A DNA stretch of 64,000 nucleotides from Lobosporangium transversale (lineage: Eukaryota > Mortierellomycota > Mortierellomycetes > Mortierellales > Mortierellaceae). The notes beneath the pieces are model-generated. The model did no database searches, was not told the origin of the DNA, and saw only the letters and a program-made list of their open reading frames with translations. Of this stretch, positions 1-9,132 are shown in pieces (position 1 is the first letter of the stretch; each line of letters begins with the position of its first letter). The translations under genes were made by a program, and so were the position numbers. The stretch lies in contig NW_019029001.1 of the NCBI RefSeq assembly GCF_002105155.1, forward strand, positions 1-64,000. The letters are read 5' to 3'.

Positions 1-2414
1 ACAGAGAAGCAAATCCAGGCCTGGGCATCCCAACAAGGATTCTCCATTGCAAGATCTCATAGCCGTTTTGATGTTCACCCACGAGGTATGAATCACTCTT
101 CAGTTAGTTTCGTTACTCTAGCCCACTACTGTGGTATGTCACACATCTCCTAATGGACCGCAACTGATGCTTTCAATAGTGATACTCCGCTGCAAACGTT
201 CGAGAACGCACAAACCAAAAAAGCACCCGAGCGCAAGTAAGCAACGAGAATCGCGATCGCATCGGATTCAGTGTCCTTGGAAAATCACCCTCCGGTCTCC
301 ACAAACAATTGCACCAGAATGGTATATATCGTCGTCCCACCTGGGCCACAACCACGATCTTTCCTCCGTGGCGGCGGAATTGGGTTGCAGAGCCGCCCGG
401 ATTACCCCTGCGATGCAATCAAGGATCGCATTCTACACCGAAGGCGACCTCACGCTGAGACAGGTCGTGAAACTTCTAAAGCAGGATTTCCCTGGTCAGC
501 TTTTCCGCTGTCGGCAAGTCACAAACGCTATCCAGAAGGCGAAGGCGGCACAGAGAGGGGATTCAGAGGTGTCTTCTCTTGTGGATATTCTTCGCCGAAA
601 GGAAAGGGAAGAAAACTGGTTTTTCCGTATGCACCTTGACAATGGAAGGTTATCTAGAGTGTTCTGGATGAGTCCTGAGCAAATCAGGCTCTATCTGCTA
701 TATAGCGATGCGGTTGTGAACGACAACACATACCCGCAAAATAGGTTCAATATGCGACTCAATGTTACGGTCGTGGTCGATTGCGACGGAAAGAGTCGCC
801 TTGCTGCCTGTGCTTTGGTGTGTGGAGAATCCGCTGAGGATTACCGTTGGATTCTTCGGATGCTTTTGGAGGCATCAGAGGGCCGGCCGCCCCGTATCAT
901 TTTGGTGGATGAGGATGCTGCAATGGAGATGGCGTGTCGAGAAGAGATAGGGGACAGTATGATTTTCAACTGCATATGGCATTTGAATCAAAACCTTATC
1001 AAGAACGTTCGTGGCCTTGTGACAGACTGGGATCGCTTCAAGTCGAATTTCGAGTACCTGAGGAAGCTGCGGAACCCGGAACACTTTGAGCTGGAATGGA
1101 TGTCCAAATTGGTTCCATTCGGAGCAGAAAACCCGAAGGTAGCAAAGCACATCGGGAAACTCTACGAACGCAGACGTCAGTGGGCGCTTCCATGGGTTCA
1201 ATTAGAGTTTACGGGAGGCATGCAATCAACTCAAAGGGTCGAAAGTATGCACGGTGTGATCAAGCGCTCAATCCAAAGCAAAACCACTCTGGAGTCGCTA
1301 TTCGATGTCATCCAAACACGGGTATCGGACGAGAGGGAAAACTCGATTTTCCTCCATTATCGGGCTGAGCAAGATTTGTTGCCACTCGGGCCTCTGTTGA
1401 ATTTCATCCAACCTGCTTTCGGAGATATCGCAGATATGAACAATCGCTTCCTCGGACAGTCATCAGTGACAGCGATGTTGACCGAGATGGCTCGTTCATA
1501 CCAGAGTCGCTCGCGTCCTAGGGATGAGGCCTTCTGGCTAAATCTCAACGTCGCGATATCAGAGCCTGATCCTTTACATGTTCGTGATTCTACCTACCTT
1601 CCTACTTGTTTTTTTGAATGACGGCTTTGTATTAATATATTGATGTTTATTTTATTCATTGGTTTTTCTCTAGCTGATGGACGACTTGGACGATCAACAG
1701 CGCGGCCACGAGCTGACGCTGGCAACGCTGGTGAATCTGTGCGGAAGAGATAACATCGAAAGCGTCTCCGATGTGTGGGACATGATGGATGTTAAAGAAG
1801 TCAACAAGGAATCTGTGATCCTGTGTAAAGATGGTTCATACTTTTGTACGTGCAATCTTTTGCTGGCTACAGGCGCTGTGTGTCGGCATTTCTTTCACCT
1901 CATGCAGACCTCCCCGCGATTCAAGTACCACATCCTACTCATCCCAAAGCGGTGTCGTCAAGAAATCCAGCGAGAACGTGATCGTGAGATTATGACAGAA
2001 CCATTCTGTACAGCCCTCTGTCATCGTCCACAACCTAAAGCTGGACATCCGGGGAAAAGACATTTGCAAGTCCTCCGTAGGGTTTGCCCAAGCCTGTACA
2101 CTCCGATGAGAGAATACGATGAACGTGAGCTATCCCGTAAACGTCGTCAGCGTGATCTTACGGGAGTGATTGAGGATTTGTTAAGTGTCGCCGGCGATCA
2201 TCCGGAACAATATGAATCTTTGGTGCAGACTGTGCAAGATGCGCTCCGTAGTGCAAGGGGGGATATATTGGATCCCGAAATTACGGCGAAGAAAGGCCGA
2301 CCACCAACGAAACGGATCAAGAGCAGTATAGAGACCAGCAAGCAATTGTCGAAGCAAAGGTGTGGAGAGTGTGGGGTTGTAGGGCATAACAAAAGGTTTC
2401 ATGGTCAACTCTAG
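1..2414 (+). CDS. MULE (Mutator-like) transposase, 5' end outside the window
   Basis: Transposase of a Mutator-like DNA element. Proposed exons are <1-85, 180-1579 and 1674-2414. The first exon encodes part of a FAR1-type zinc-binding DNA-binding domain (FDVHPR joined to VILRCKRSR, then CPW). The intron 86-179 starts GTATGA and ends CAATAG, so the ATG at 131 lies inside an intron and is not the real start. Exon 2 carries the MULE core: DNTYPQNRF, the acidic motif VDEDAAME and CIWHLNQNL. Exon 3 carries a SWIM zinc finger (CTCNLLLATGAVCRHFFH) and a C-terminal zinc-knuckle-like CGECGVVGHNKRFH. The donor of intron 2 (GTTCGT at 1580) is weak but is the one that keeps frame with the TCTAG acceptor at 1673. 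AATAAA lies at 2421. No stop or frameshift is visible, so the gene may be intact. The 5' terminus and both element ends are not assigned. Confidence 0.85.
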
Positions 2415-2481
2415 AGACATAATAAAGCCTGTAGCAGTCGACTGCAAAAGTGATATTCATCTCCCCCTCTTATTAATTTTG

Positions 2482-3054
2482 TGCATATTCTACTTTGCTC
2501 ATTCTCCTGATCACAATTGTTCCTTCGGTGAACTGAAATGACCATTGGCGAGGGCATTTGAAAAGGTCCACTGAAAGTGAAGTGGACTATTATAAAGACA
2601 ATCGTTAACATAGAATATGTACTAAGATTAATGCATAAAATGGCAGCGTTGGTGCTAATCCTGAACTGAAAGCAGCTTTGCATTTCAAGGGAGTACACAG
2701 AGTTATTTCACTCACTTCGGGCCAAAAAAGAGTGTTAGAGTAAACGCAATTTTTATTTCTTTTATTTCTGTATATGATACCGGTATTATCATACCATTAC
2801 TTAACGAGCACATGGATGGTGCAGTGCCTTTTATAAATTAGTTCCTCCTATTATGTTAGAATAGACTTCTGCTTTCAGTTCAGGATTAGCACCAACGCTG
2901 CAGAAGCAATGATAATAAATAGCCATTTTATGCATTAATCATAGTACATATTCTATGTTAACGATTGTCTTTATAATAGTCCACTTCACTTTCAGTGGAC
3001 CTTTTCAAATGCCCTCGCCAATGGTAATCAGGAGAATGAGCAAAGTAGAATGTG
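2482..3054. repeat. Imperfect foldback repeat, arms about 190 bp
   Basis: The segment 2482-2672 is repeated in inverse orientation at about 2875-3054. Both arms share GCAAAGTAGAA/TTCTACTTTGC, the GGCGAGGGCATTTGAAAAGG block, the AGTGGACTATTATAAAGACA block and the region around GCGTTGGTGCTAATCC. The left arm has about 28 extra bases after CTCCTGATC and the right arm has about 23 extra bases in the ATGGC-AGCGTTGG interval, so each has its own indel. The central spacer is about 200 bp and encodes nothing. It could be a MITE/foldback element, or terminal-inverted-repeat sequence of the neighbouring MULE in two opposed copies. It starts 70 bp after the MULE stop codon. Confidence 0.75.
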
Positions 3055-3179
3055 GACAAGAGAGACATGGAAAATGAGAGAGGAGTCATTTCGTGGTCAC
3101 TTTTGTTTTGCGGTCTAATGTATTTGGCATTGGTTCTGGGGTTCTTGTTATCAAAAAAAAAAAAAAAAAAAAAGTACTG

Positions 3180-3290
3180 TATTTGGCAGCCCAGCTGCCA
3201 CCCAAGAGTGCGAAGTTAAGTGGCAGCCCCCAGAAGTAGGCTGCCAAATAGAGGCAAAAATTACTATATTTGGCAATGAGCTGCCAAATA
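3180..3290. repeat. Small palindromic cluster beside the tRNA gene
   Basis: TATTTGGCAGCC at 3180-3191 is the exact reverse complement of GGCTGCCAAATA at 3239-3250. A second, tighter hairpin follows with TATTTGGCA at 3267-3275 and TGCCAAATA at 3282-3290. An internal GGCAGCCCAGCTGCC palindrome lies in the first loop. An A-run of about 20 precedes the cluster. It may be a MITE end or a decayed element in the 3' flank of the minus-strand tRNA gene. Confidence 0.6.
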
Positions 3291-3308
3291 GATTAATCCA
3301 ATATATTT

Positions 3309-3381
3309 CGCCCAATGTGGGGGTCGAACCCACAACCTTAAGATTAAGAGTCTTACGCTCTACCGATTGAGCTAACCGGGC
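3309..3381 (-). tRNA. tRNA-Lys (anticodon CTT)
   Basis: The minus strand folds as a 73-nt tRNA with no intron. The acceptor stem pairs GCCCGGT with ATTGGGC with two G-T pairs, and the discriminator is G. The D arm is GCTC/GAGC, the anticodon stem is TAAGA/TCTTA around loop CTCTTAA giving anticodon CTT, and the T arm is GTGGG/CCCAC around TTCGACC. A-box and B-box promoter elements (TAGCTCAATCGG, GGTTCGACCCC) are intact. CCA is not encoded, as expected for a eukaryotic nuclear tRNA. The 5' end faces the adjacent retroelement. Confidence 0.95.
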
Positions 3382-3783
3382 TGTCTTATTTGTGTTGTGT
3401 CCTAAATCGAGGCAACTTAAGCTCACGTCCTATAACAAGTGACGTCATGGTAGGTAGGACCAGAGGTATACCTATAGTGGTACCCTCAAACCCACCCCGT
3501 CCTGCCTGGACGTGAGCTCAGCCACCCGATCCTCCCCGCTATAATAAATAGTGGACTCTCCGTCCCTGAAGTGTTCCTTACCTTTATCTTGGTACAACAC
3601 TTCAGGTATGCAACCTCATTGATCTCAGCACTAGTTACTTGTATAGTATTATATGTATCATAAACTAATAAAGACCTTTATCTTGGTACAACACTTCAGT
3701 GTGTTCTATGTATTTGCGTCTCGTTGCGGTTTTTAAGGGCATCTCAGTATAACCCCCCGGTTCTTAAGACAGTGATTTTTTCA
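3382..3783 (+). mobile_element. Probable 5' LTR of a Ty3-type retroelement
   Basis: The non-coding stretch between the tRNA and the primer binding site behaves like an LTR. It begins with TG within 0-12 bp of the tRNA 5' end, has a TATAATAAATA box near 3540 and an AATAAAG signal near 3668, and ends in CA one base before the primer binding site. A 26-bp motif starting ACCTTTATCTTGG occurs twice (3580-3605 and 3674-3699). The exact left end is uncertain (3382, 3391 or 3393 all start TG). No matching 3' LTR is present in the window, so the boundaries cannot be confirmed by comparison. Confidence 0.5.
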
Positions 3784-3784
3784 A

Positions 3785-3801
3785 TGGTAGCAAAGGCACC
3801 A
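3785..3801 (+). other. Retroelement primer binding site (initiator Met tRNA-like)
   Basis: TGGTAGCAAAGGCACCA begins one base after the inferred LTR end. TGGTAGC is the complement of an initiator-Met tRNA 3' end (GCUACCA), the primer used by Ty3 and related elements. Only the first seven bases are diagnostic. Confidence 0.55.
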
Positions 3802-3933
3802 CGGTCTTAACGAGCCCAATAATCAACGATCAGTCCACAGTTTTTTTTTGGTCGCACAGTTTTTATTTGTCAACAGTTTTATTTGTCCACAGTTATTTGT
3901 CCGTAATTCGGTTACACAGTTTACAAATAGTTT

Positions 3934-5988
3934 ATGGTGGTTTTTAGCCCACCAAGTGATACAGAATCGGAAGCAAGTTATACCACGGCAGAAATGGACG
4001 CAGCAGAGATATTTGCACAGCGTCAGCAACAGTTGCAGCAGGCCTCGAGTGAGGAGCTCGCGCGAAGAGTCGAGGAGCTCACTAGGCAGCTCGAGTTCGC
4101 CAATAATCAATTGGCCTCAGCACCAGCGCCCCCGGCAGTAAGCCGATGGCTGGACCCTCACAGGCCAGCCCCGCAGTTTGCCGCTCAGACCTCTACTTTC
4201 TCGGGGCACGAAGTCGCCTTCGACCTTGATGCTTGGCTCAAGTTCATCGAGCTGCAGTTCCGGAGTCAGACGTGGCCGGACAACAAGAAAGTTCCCAGTT
4301 TTGTCACCATCCTCAAGGGAGGTGCTCTGTCGTGGGCCCTCCAATATATCGATGACAAGGGCGAAGACATCGGTTGGGATGCGTTCAAGGAAGACTTCGT
4401 TAAGAGATGGACGCAGACCCATCTTTCACAGAACCTGAGGGCCCAGTTAGACGGGCTAAAGATGGAGAAAGACGAGGCCCTAATCAGCTTCATGAGCAGA
4501 TACGTAGCGTTAGCCAACAAAATCCATGACAAGTCTACAATGGACAAGAAGTTGGAGTTAGCCAGAAAACTCCCACAATATATCCGAAACAAACTTGTTG
4601 ATATCATGAGGCCTGAGGATTCGCTCGAGACCTTCACTCACAAGATTGCCTTGAAGGATCAAGACCTGTCGGCCTTCAGATCCCTCACCAGTGGCCATGC
4701 GGGGGGAAACCCAGTCCATGGCAGTCGTAACCTTGGGTTTAGGTCGCAGTCCTTCGCTAGTACTAATGCCGGCGCCCCCAGGTCCAGTGTGCCAAGTGCG
4801 CCAGACATGTCCATGGATTTGGACCATGTCCGGCAGCGTTTCACGGAGGAAGAGCTTGAGGTTGCGGCCATGCAGACTCGCCAGCATAGTGAGGGTCGAA
4901 AGTGCTTCCACTGCGGCAAGAACGGCCATATCAAGGCAAACTGTCCAGATAGAAGTAAGCCGCGATGCTACGGCTGTGGGATCCCTGGACATAGAATAGA
5001 GTACTGCCCTGGCAATAAAGGTCGCAATTCTTCATCGTATATTTTACAGTCCTATCACCTAAAGAATGGCAATACCCCAGAAAATTATAAAGAGTTGAAC
5101 CGGCCGGTGCACGAAGTACGCGCAAAGGTCGGAACCTTAGGGGCACGCGTGCTGATCGACTCCGGTGCTTCCGGTAACTTCGTCTGCTCTGAATTCATAA
5201 GGGATCTCAAGAAGGAAGACTACCGTTTACTACCCTTACCTAAACCAGTCAGGATCCTGATGGCCCGTGGCCAAAGCTCTGTCTCGTCAACCACGGCTAC
5301 TCTTGCTCTCAGTATGGGCGACGAGGTAATGAGAGAAACGGGAGTCGTCGTTGATAATTTGAGATACGATATCATCCTAGGGCAACCCTGGCTGCGGAAG
5401 TGGAACCCGCAGGTAAATTGGCGTACTGGAATATACAAATGGCAAGGTCGAAAAGGTTGGCAGGCGATACGCAGCGTAAGGGAGGAAAATAATGGCCAGC
5501 TGGCTTCAAATATTGAATCTACCGGGGCGAGCGACAATAAGAGCGTTAAGGAAACTGCAGAAAGGACAATGGAAGGAGACGTCATAAAAAATGTCGCAGA
5601 GACAGTGGCAGGCACAGACGAATTGTGGAATACGACAGTAAGAGAGGGCGAGGAAGCAACAATGGGAAATGTGAAGAGCGATGGAATGGAGCAAGTAGAA
5701 ATGGTGAAAGCAAATGAGGAGACAAAAAATGGGGAATCTACAGAAAAAGAAAAAGATCATCTGATCTCAACCTCTGCAGAACATGAGGCCAAGAACCGTA
5801 CAGACGTTCGCCTCGTCGGAGTGAAGCATTTCAAGAAGATCCTGAATACTACAGAGGATTATGGAGTTTGCTTTATCAGTGGGGACGAAGTAGAGTTAGT
5901 GGTCAATTCCGTTGACGCCGCCGGTGAGGGAGCAGAAAAGGTCCCAGTGTCAAGGATTGACAGGACGATTGCAAGAGAAGGTAAGTGA
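3934..5988 (+). CDS. Ty3/gypsy-type Gag-protease polyprotein, truncated before reverse transcriptase
   Basis: 684-aa ORF of a retrotransposon. N-terminal coiled coil at residues 20-60, then a retrotransposon Gag (capsid-like) domain at about 85-225 (FDLDAWLKFIELQF, GGALSWALQY). Two CCHC zinc knuckles follow at about 320-360 (CFHCGKNGHIKANC and CYGCGIPGHRIEYC). A retropepsin-like aspartic protease starts with LIDSGASGNFV near residue 408, with the conserved DIILGQPWL later. A Glu/Lys-rich linker follows. The ORF stops after VSRIDRTIAREGK, where related elements would continue into reverse transcriptase. No RT, RNase H or integrase is found downstream, and the next recognisable sequence is an unrelated DNA transposon. 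The element is therefore non-autonomous or 3'-deleted. Confidence is high for Gag and protease, moderate for the truncation point. Confidence 0.92.
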   Translation: MVVFSPPSDTESEASYTTAEMDAAEIFAQRQQQLQQASSEELARRVEELTRQLEFANNQLASAPAPPAVSRWLDPHRPAPQFAAQTSTFSGHEVAFDLDAWLKFIELQFRSQTWPDNKKVPSFVTILKGGALSWALQYIDDKGEDIGWDAFKEDFVKRWTQTHLSQNLRAQLDGLKMEKDEALISFMSRYVALANKIHDKSTMDKKLELARKLPQYIRNKLVDIMRPEDSLETFTHKIALKDQDLSAFRSLTSGHAGGNPVHGSRNLGFRSQSFASTNAGAPRSSVPSAPDMSMDLDHVRQRFTEEELEVAAMQTRQHSEGRKCFHCGKNGHIKANCPDRSKPRCYGCGIPGHRIEYCPGNKGRNSSSYILQSYHLKNGNTPENYKELNRPVHEVRAKVGTLGARVLIDSGASGNFVCSEFIRDLKKEDYRLLPLPKPVRILMARGQSSVSSTTATLALSMGDEVMRETGVVVDNLRYDIILGQPWLRKWNPQVNWRTGIYKWQGRKGWQAIRSVREENNGQLASNIESTGASDNKSVKETAERTMEGDVIKNVAETVAGTDELWNTTVREGEEATMGNVKSDGMEQVEMVKANEETKNGESTEKEKDHLISTSAEHEAKNRTDVRLVGVKHFKKILNTTEDYGVCFISGDEVELVVNSVDAAGEGAEKVPVSRIDRTIAREGK

Positions 5989-6512
5989 TTTAGGAACAAG
6001 AATGAACTTAGGAGATTCAAGAATAGTTTTATTGCAGACTGAGGTTTACTATGTTACAAATCTATCATATTTATACTTGTTTGACTGAAGCGGAGACGCG
6101 CTTCAAGAACTCTAAATAAAGCTTACTCAAATATTTCCTAAGGACTTTTACCATATGCGGAACTTCAAGTGTTGAGTTAACTTAATACACAGGATCCGAG
6201 GAAGATATCTGGTGCAATCTTATTTCAAGGTTCCTTGGCACTATAAGCCTTGGTTATTGGTTTATAGCTCTTCTAGAATCCTCGGAGCTATTCACGAAGC
6301 TAGAAAACTAGGAGACGCGACTTGGCTTGACAGGCAAACTATGCATGGAGGAATGAGTGAAGGAAATGAGCGGAACAAATTAATCAAGCACACGTGATCT
6401 TTTTCAGATTCGAATCAGACAAAAGTCATTCATCAATTCATGAGCTAGACATTGCTTGCTGTTCGTGACATCCTGCTTATTTCTGATAGCTTTTCACTAC
6501 TTTGAAATTTTC
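5989..6512. other. Spacer between retroelement remnant and DNA transposon; no gene seen
   Basis: AT-rich sequence with scattered stops. The only ORF of note (6212-6397, 61 aa) matches nothing I recognise. GAAGGTAAGTG at the very end of the gag-protease ORF could act as a splice donor, but no downstream acceptor leading to pol-like coding is visible. Confidence 0.5.
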
Positions 6513-6531
6513 CTCTCATTTGGACAATTTT
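6513..6531 (+). repeat. End motif of the older Tc1-like element (3' side)
   Basis: CTCTCATTTGGACAATT lies 25 bp beyond the transposase stop codon and is matched in inverse orientation by AATTGTCCAAATGAG at 9133-9149 on the other side of the nested insertion. This pair is the best candidate for the inner terminal inverted repeats of the older element. Confidence 0.6.
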
Positions 6532-6555
6532 TTAACCATCGTTTTTTTCCACCTA

Positions 6556-7496
6556 TCAAAACCTCGTATTGCCCCCTTTCGCCCTTATGACTGCTAACAT
6601 CCGCTCAGGCATACTTCTTATCAGATTGCGGCAGACCTCCTTCGGTGTCTCCTCCTCCCATATCTGGCTCACTCTTTCCCAGAGTTCCAGCATGCCTTCT
6701 GGAATGGTCCCATGTTCGCGAATTTTTTTTTTTAAATGATCCCACAAGTGCTCAATAGGGTTTAGGTCTGGTGAATTGGCAGGCCATGTCAGTATTCTAC
6801 CTGACGCTCTTGTCAATCCAATAGAGGCAAGGTAGGTTGTGACTCTCTTAGCCGTATGCTTAGAATCATTGTCTTGTTGGAAGATAAATTGCTCTGGATC
6901 AATGTTGTACCAATCCACAGTATTCAATAACTCGTCCTGGAGGATACGAATATACAGCTCGGAGTCCAGCGTGGAGTCGATCTTGGCCAAGTAGCCTGGC
7001 CCATCCCACGTCATGCAGCCCCAAACCATGATCGAACCACCACCATGTTTGACTGTGGGCGAAACTAACTTTGGGTCAATATCGGCCGCCTTCACCTTTG
7101 GTTCTTTATTTGTTTCCACCCAAACATAGCGCATGCCATCAGAAGATATCCTACAAATTTTGGACTCATCGAACCAAATTACTCGCTTCCAATCAGCTTC
7201 GGTCCAGTCTTTGTGCTGGAGAGCAAAGTCCAGTCGAGCTTTCTTTTGACGTTTTGTTAACCTAGGCTTCTTGACGGCTTTTTTAGCTTCCATGCCTATA
7301 TCTCTCAGCGCCCGACGCACCGTATTAGCTGACACCGGATCTTCGTTCTCATCGTTATAGAGTCTGGTAGCATGGACAGCTGATGAGACTACACCACGGT
7401 GAAGCAACAATCGAATATAATATGCATTCCGGTAATCGAACTTCCCTGGCCGACCAGCTCTACTTTTACTCCTGGCAGGCCCTAATGTCTTGGAGA
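6556..7496 (-). pseudogene. Older Tc1/mariner-type transposase, N-terminally truncated
   Basis: DDE transposase of the Tc1/mariner superfamily. The open frame extends upstream of the first internal Met to about 7496 and includes the hook SRAGRPGKF and the second helix-turn-helix (SANTVRRAL). Catalytic D in VIWFDESK, second D in FQQDNDSKH, glutamate in NPIEHLWD; 39 residues separate the last two. The first helix-turn-helix is missing because the frame ends at the TA where the younger element (7499-9130) is inserted, and the sequence on the far side (from 9133) does not continue the protein. The 5' part was therefore already lost, or deleted with the insertion. No internal stop is visible in the remaining ~313 codons. 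Confidence 0.88.
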
Positions 7497-7498
7497 TA

Positions 7499-7713
7499 CA
7501 CTATCATGCAAAACTGATTCAATAATTCATTCCCATGTGCATTTCTTTTTTTCATTCCTCGAAACCGTATATGCATACAACACTCATACTTTGGTTTAAT
7601 AAAGCTCCCGTCTTCTTCTACGTCATAGTGATGCGTTGTGACATTAGCTTGTCTCATTTGAATAGCTAATGACTTTTTTGTTCATTCAGGTCATTGAATC
7701 AGTTTCACATGTG
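7499..7713. repeat. Left 215-bp terminal inverted repeat of the nested element
   Basis: Inverse copy of 8916-9130. Within the arm, an outer AAACTGATTCAATAATTCAT...CATGTG segment is echoed at the inner end as CATTGAATCAGTTTCACATGTG in inverted orientation, so each arm carries two opposed copies of the same core. Confidence 0.93.
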
Positions 7714-7833
7714 GTCTAAAATGTTGCCCATGACAACTTTTGGACGTCATTTAATGCCAGTAAAAAAAGGACTTTTCTCTCTTTCTTTTATGAACACTTG
7801 CTTAACTCTCTCTTAACTATACCTTCACAGAAT

Positions 7834-8865
7834 ATGAGACCCACTCCACAAAGGAAAGTCAACGAAGCCAGGAGGTTAATGATGGGAGGCATGTCTACTA
7901 GAGAAACTGCTGCTAGTGTTGGTATATCAATAGCGACGGCCACCAGGATCTATGCACATAATAAGGAGTACATGCCAGTCAATAAAGGCGGTCGACCAAG
8001 GAAAGTACCTAGAGGTATCATGCAGTATCTTAAGGTGAACATGAAACGAGGTACACTCAAGTCTGCAGTTGAGGCCACCGTCAGAGCCAACCAGCTCATA
8101 CCAGCGACTGTTTCTGAGACCACCGTTAGACGACGGCTCAAGGAGTTAGGATTGACAGCAAAGAGGCGTGTACATAAGCCAGCTTTACGTCGACGGCATA
8201 TTAAAGCTCGTTTGCATTTTATCAATTAGTATAAGGAATGGACTCTGGAAGATTGGAAAAAGGTTATTTGGTCAGATGAATCGAAAATAAACCGAATCTG
8301 CTCTGATGGCGTGCAGTGGATCTGGGACGACAATCCGGGACGCCTCACTCGCAGGTCGGTGCAAGGCACTGTCAAGTTTGGGGGTGGTAATGTTAAAGTG
8401 TGGTCATGCTTCTCATGGTACGGACCTGGATACATTGCAAAGATTGACAATAATATGGGCGCACAAGTTTACATCAAACTACTCCAGGAGGATCTACAGA
8501 TGTCGCTTGATGACTGGGGCCTAACTAAAAGCGATATCGTCTTTCAGCACGACAATGACTCGAAGCACACGGCGAAGATTGTTAGGAAGTATTTGGAGTC
8601 AGTACATCTGACAGAAGAGGAAGGTACACTTCTAGAGTGGCCAGCACAATCCCCTGACCTCAACCCTATTGAACACATGTGGGCAGAATTGGATAGGAGG
8701 CTCTCTAGGTATCCCGAGCGAGCTAAGAGCTGTGATGAACTATGGGAGCGAATATCGGTTGAATGGTACAGGATCCCAGTGGACTTCTGCCGCAAACTCA
8801 TCATAGGTATCCATAAGAGACTCCAAGCTGTCAGTGATGCCCATGGTTGGAATACTACTTATTGA
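7834..8865 (+). pseudogene. Transposase of the nested Tc1-like element, one nonsense codon
   Basis: Near-complete transposase of 343 codons plus stop, starting MRPTPQRKVNEARRL. N-terminal helix-turn-helix (STRETAASVGISIATATRIY), GGRPRK hook, second helix-turn-helix (VSETTVRRRLKEL), then the DDE core: first D in VIWSDESK, second D in FQHDNDSKH, E in NPIEHMW with 39 residues between the last two. The frame is broken only by TAG at 8227-8229 between HFIN and YKEWTLEDW; the neighbouring family member has Q-type sequence here, so a single C-to-T change (CAG to TAG) is the simplest explanation. Otherwise the reading frame is open to the TGA at 8863. A start at 7798 in the same frame is possible. 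Confidence 0.9.
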
Positions 8866-8915
8866 TGTAAGGTTATGGCTCACAAAAGAATAAAGATCTT
8901 TGGCCACCGAATGGG

Positions 8916-9130
8916 CACATGTGAAACTGATTCAATGACCTGAATGAACAAAAAAGTCATTAGCTATTCAAATGAGACAAGCTAATGTCACAACGCATCA
9001 CTATGACGTAGAAGAAGACGGGAGCTTTATTAAACCAAAGTATGAGTGTTGTATGCATATACGGTTTCGAGGAATGAAAAAAAGAAATGCACATGGGAAT
9101 GAATTATTGAATCAGTTTTGCATGATAGTG
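8916..9130. repeat. Right 215-bp terminal inverted repeat of the nested element
   Basis: Exact inverse of 7499-7713 as far as can be read by eye. Ends CATGATAGTG followed by the TA target duplication. Confidence 0.93.
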
Positions 9131-9132
9131 TA

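Larger units (their letters stand above)
7499..9130 (+). mobile_element. Nested Tc1/mariner-type transposon, 1,632 bp, with 215-bp inverted repeats
   Basis: The element starts CACTATCATG and ends CATGATAGTG and is flanked by TA at 7497-7498 and 9131-9132, the target-site duplication expected for Tc1/mariner. Its terminal inverted repeats (7499-7713 and 8916-9130) are 215 bp and appear identical when read against each other, which suggests a recent insertion. It encodes one transposase (7834-8865), now interrupted by one stop codon. It sits inside an older related element. Confidence 0.93.

Noticed and set aside
131-178. ATG at 131 as the start of the MULE transposase
   Set aside because: The 16 residues it would add lie inside a GT-AG intron (86-179) whose removal joins a FAR1-type zinc domain in frame with sequence that begins before the window.
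3151-3426. 91-aa minus-strand ORF over the tRNA
   Set aside because: It is read-through of the tRNA-Lys gene and flanks; the peptide is the usual artefact of translating a tRNA.
7466-7657. 63-aa and 65-aa ORFs with the same peptide at both ends of the nested element
   Set aside because: Both are translations of the terminal inverted repeats, not genes.
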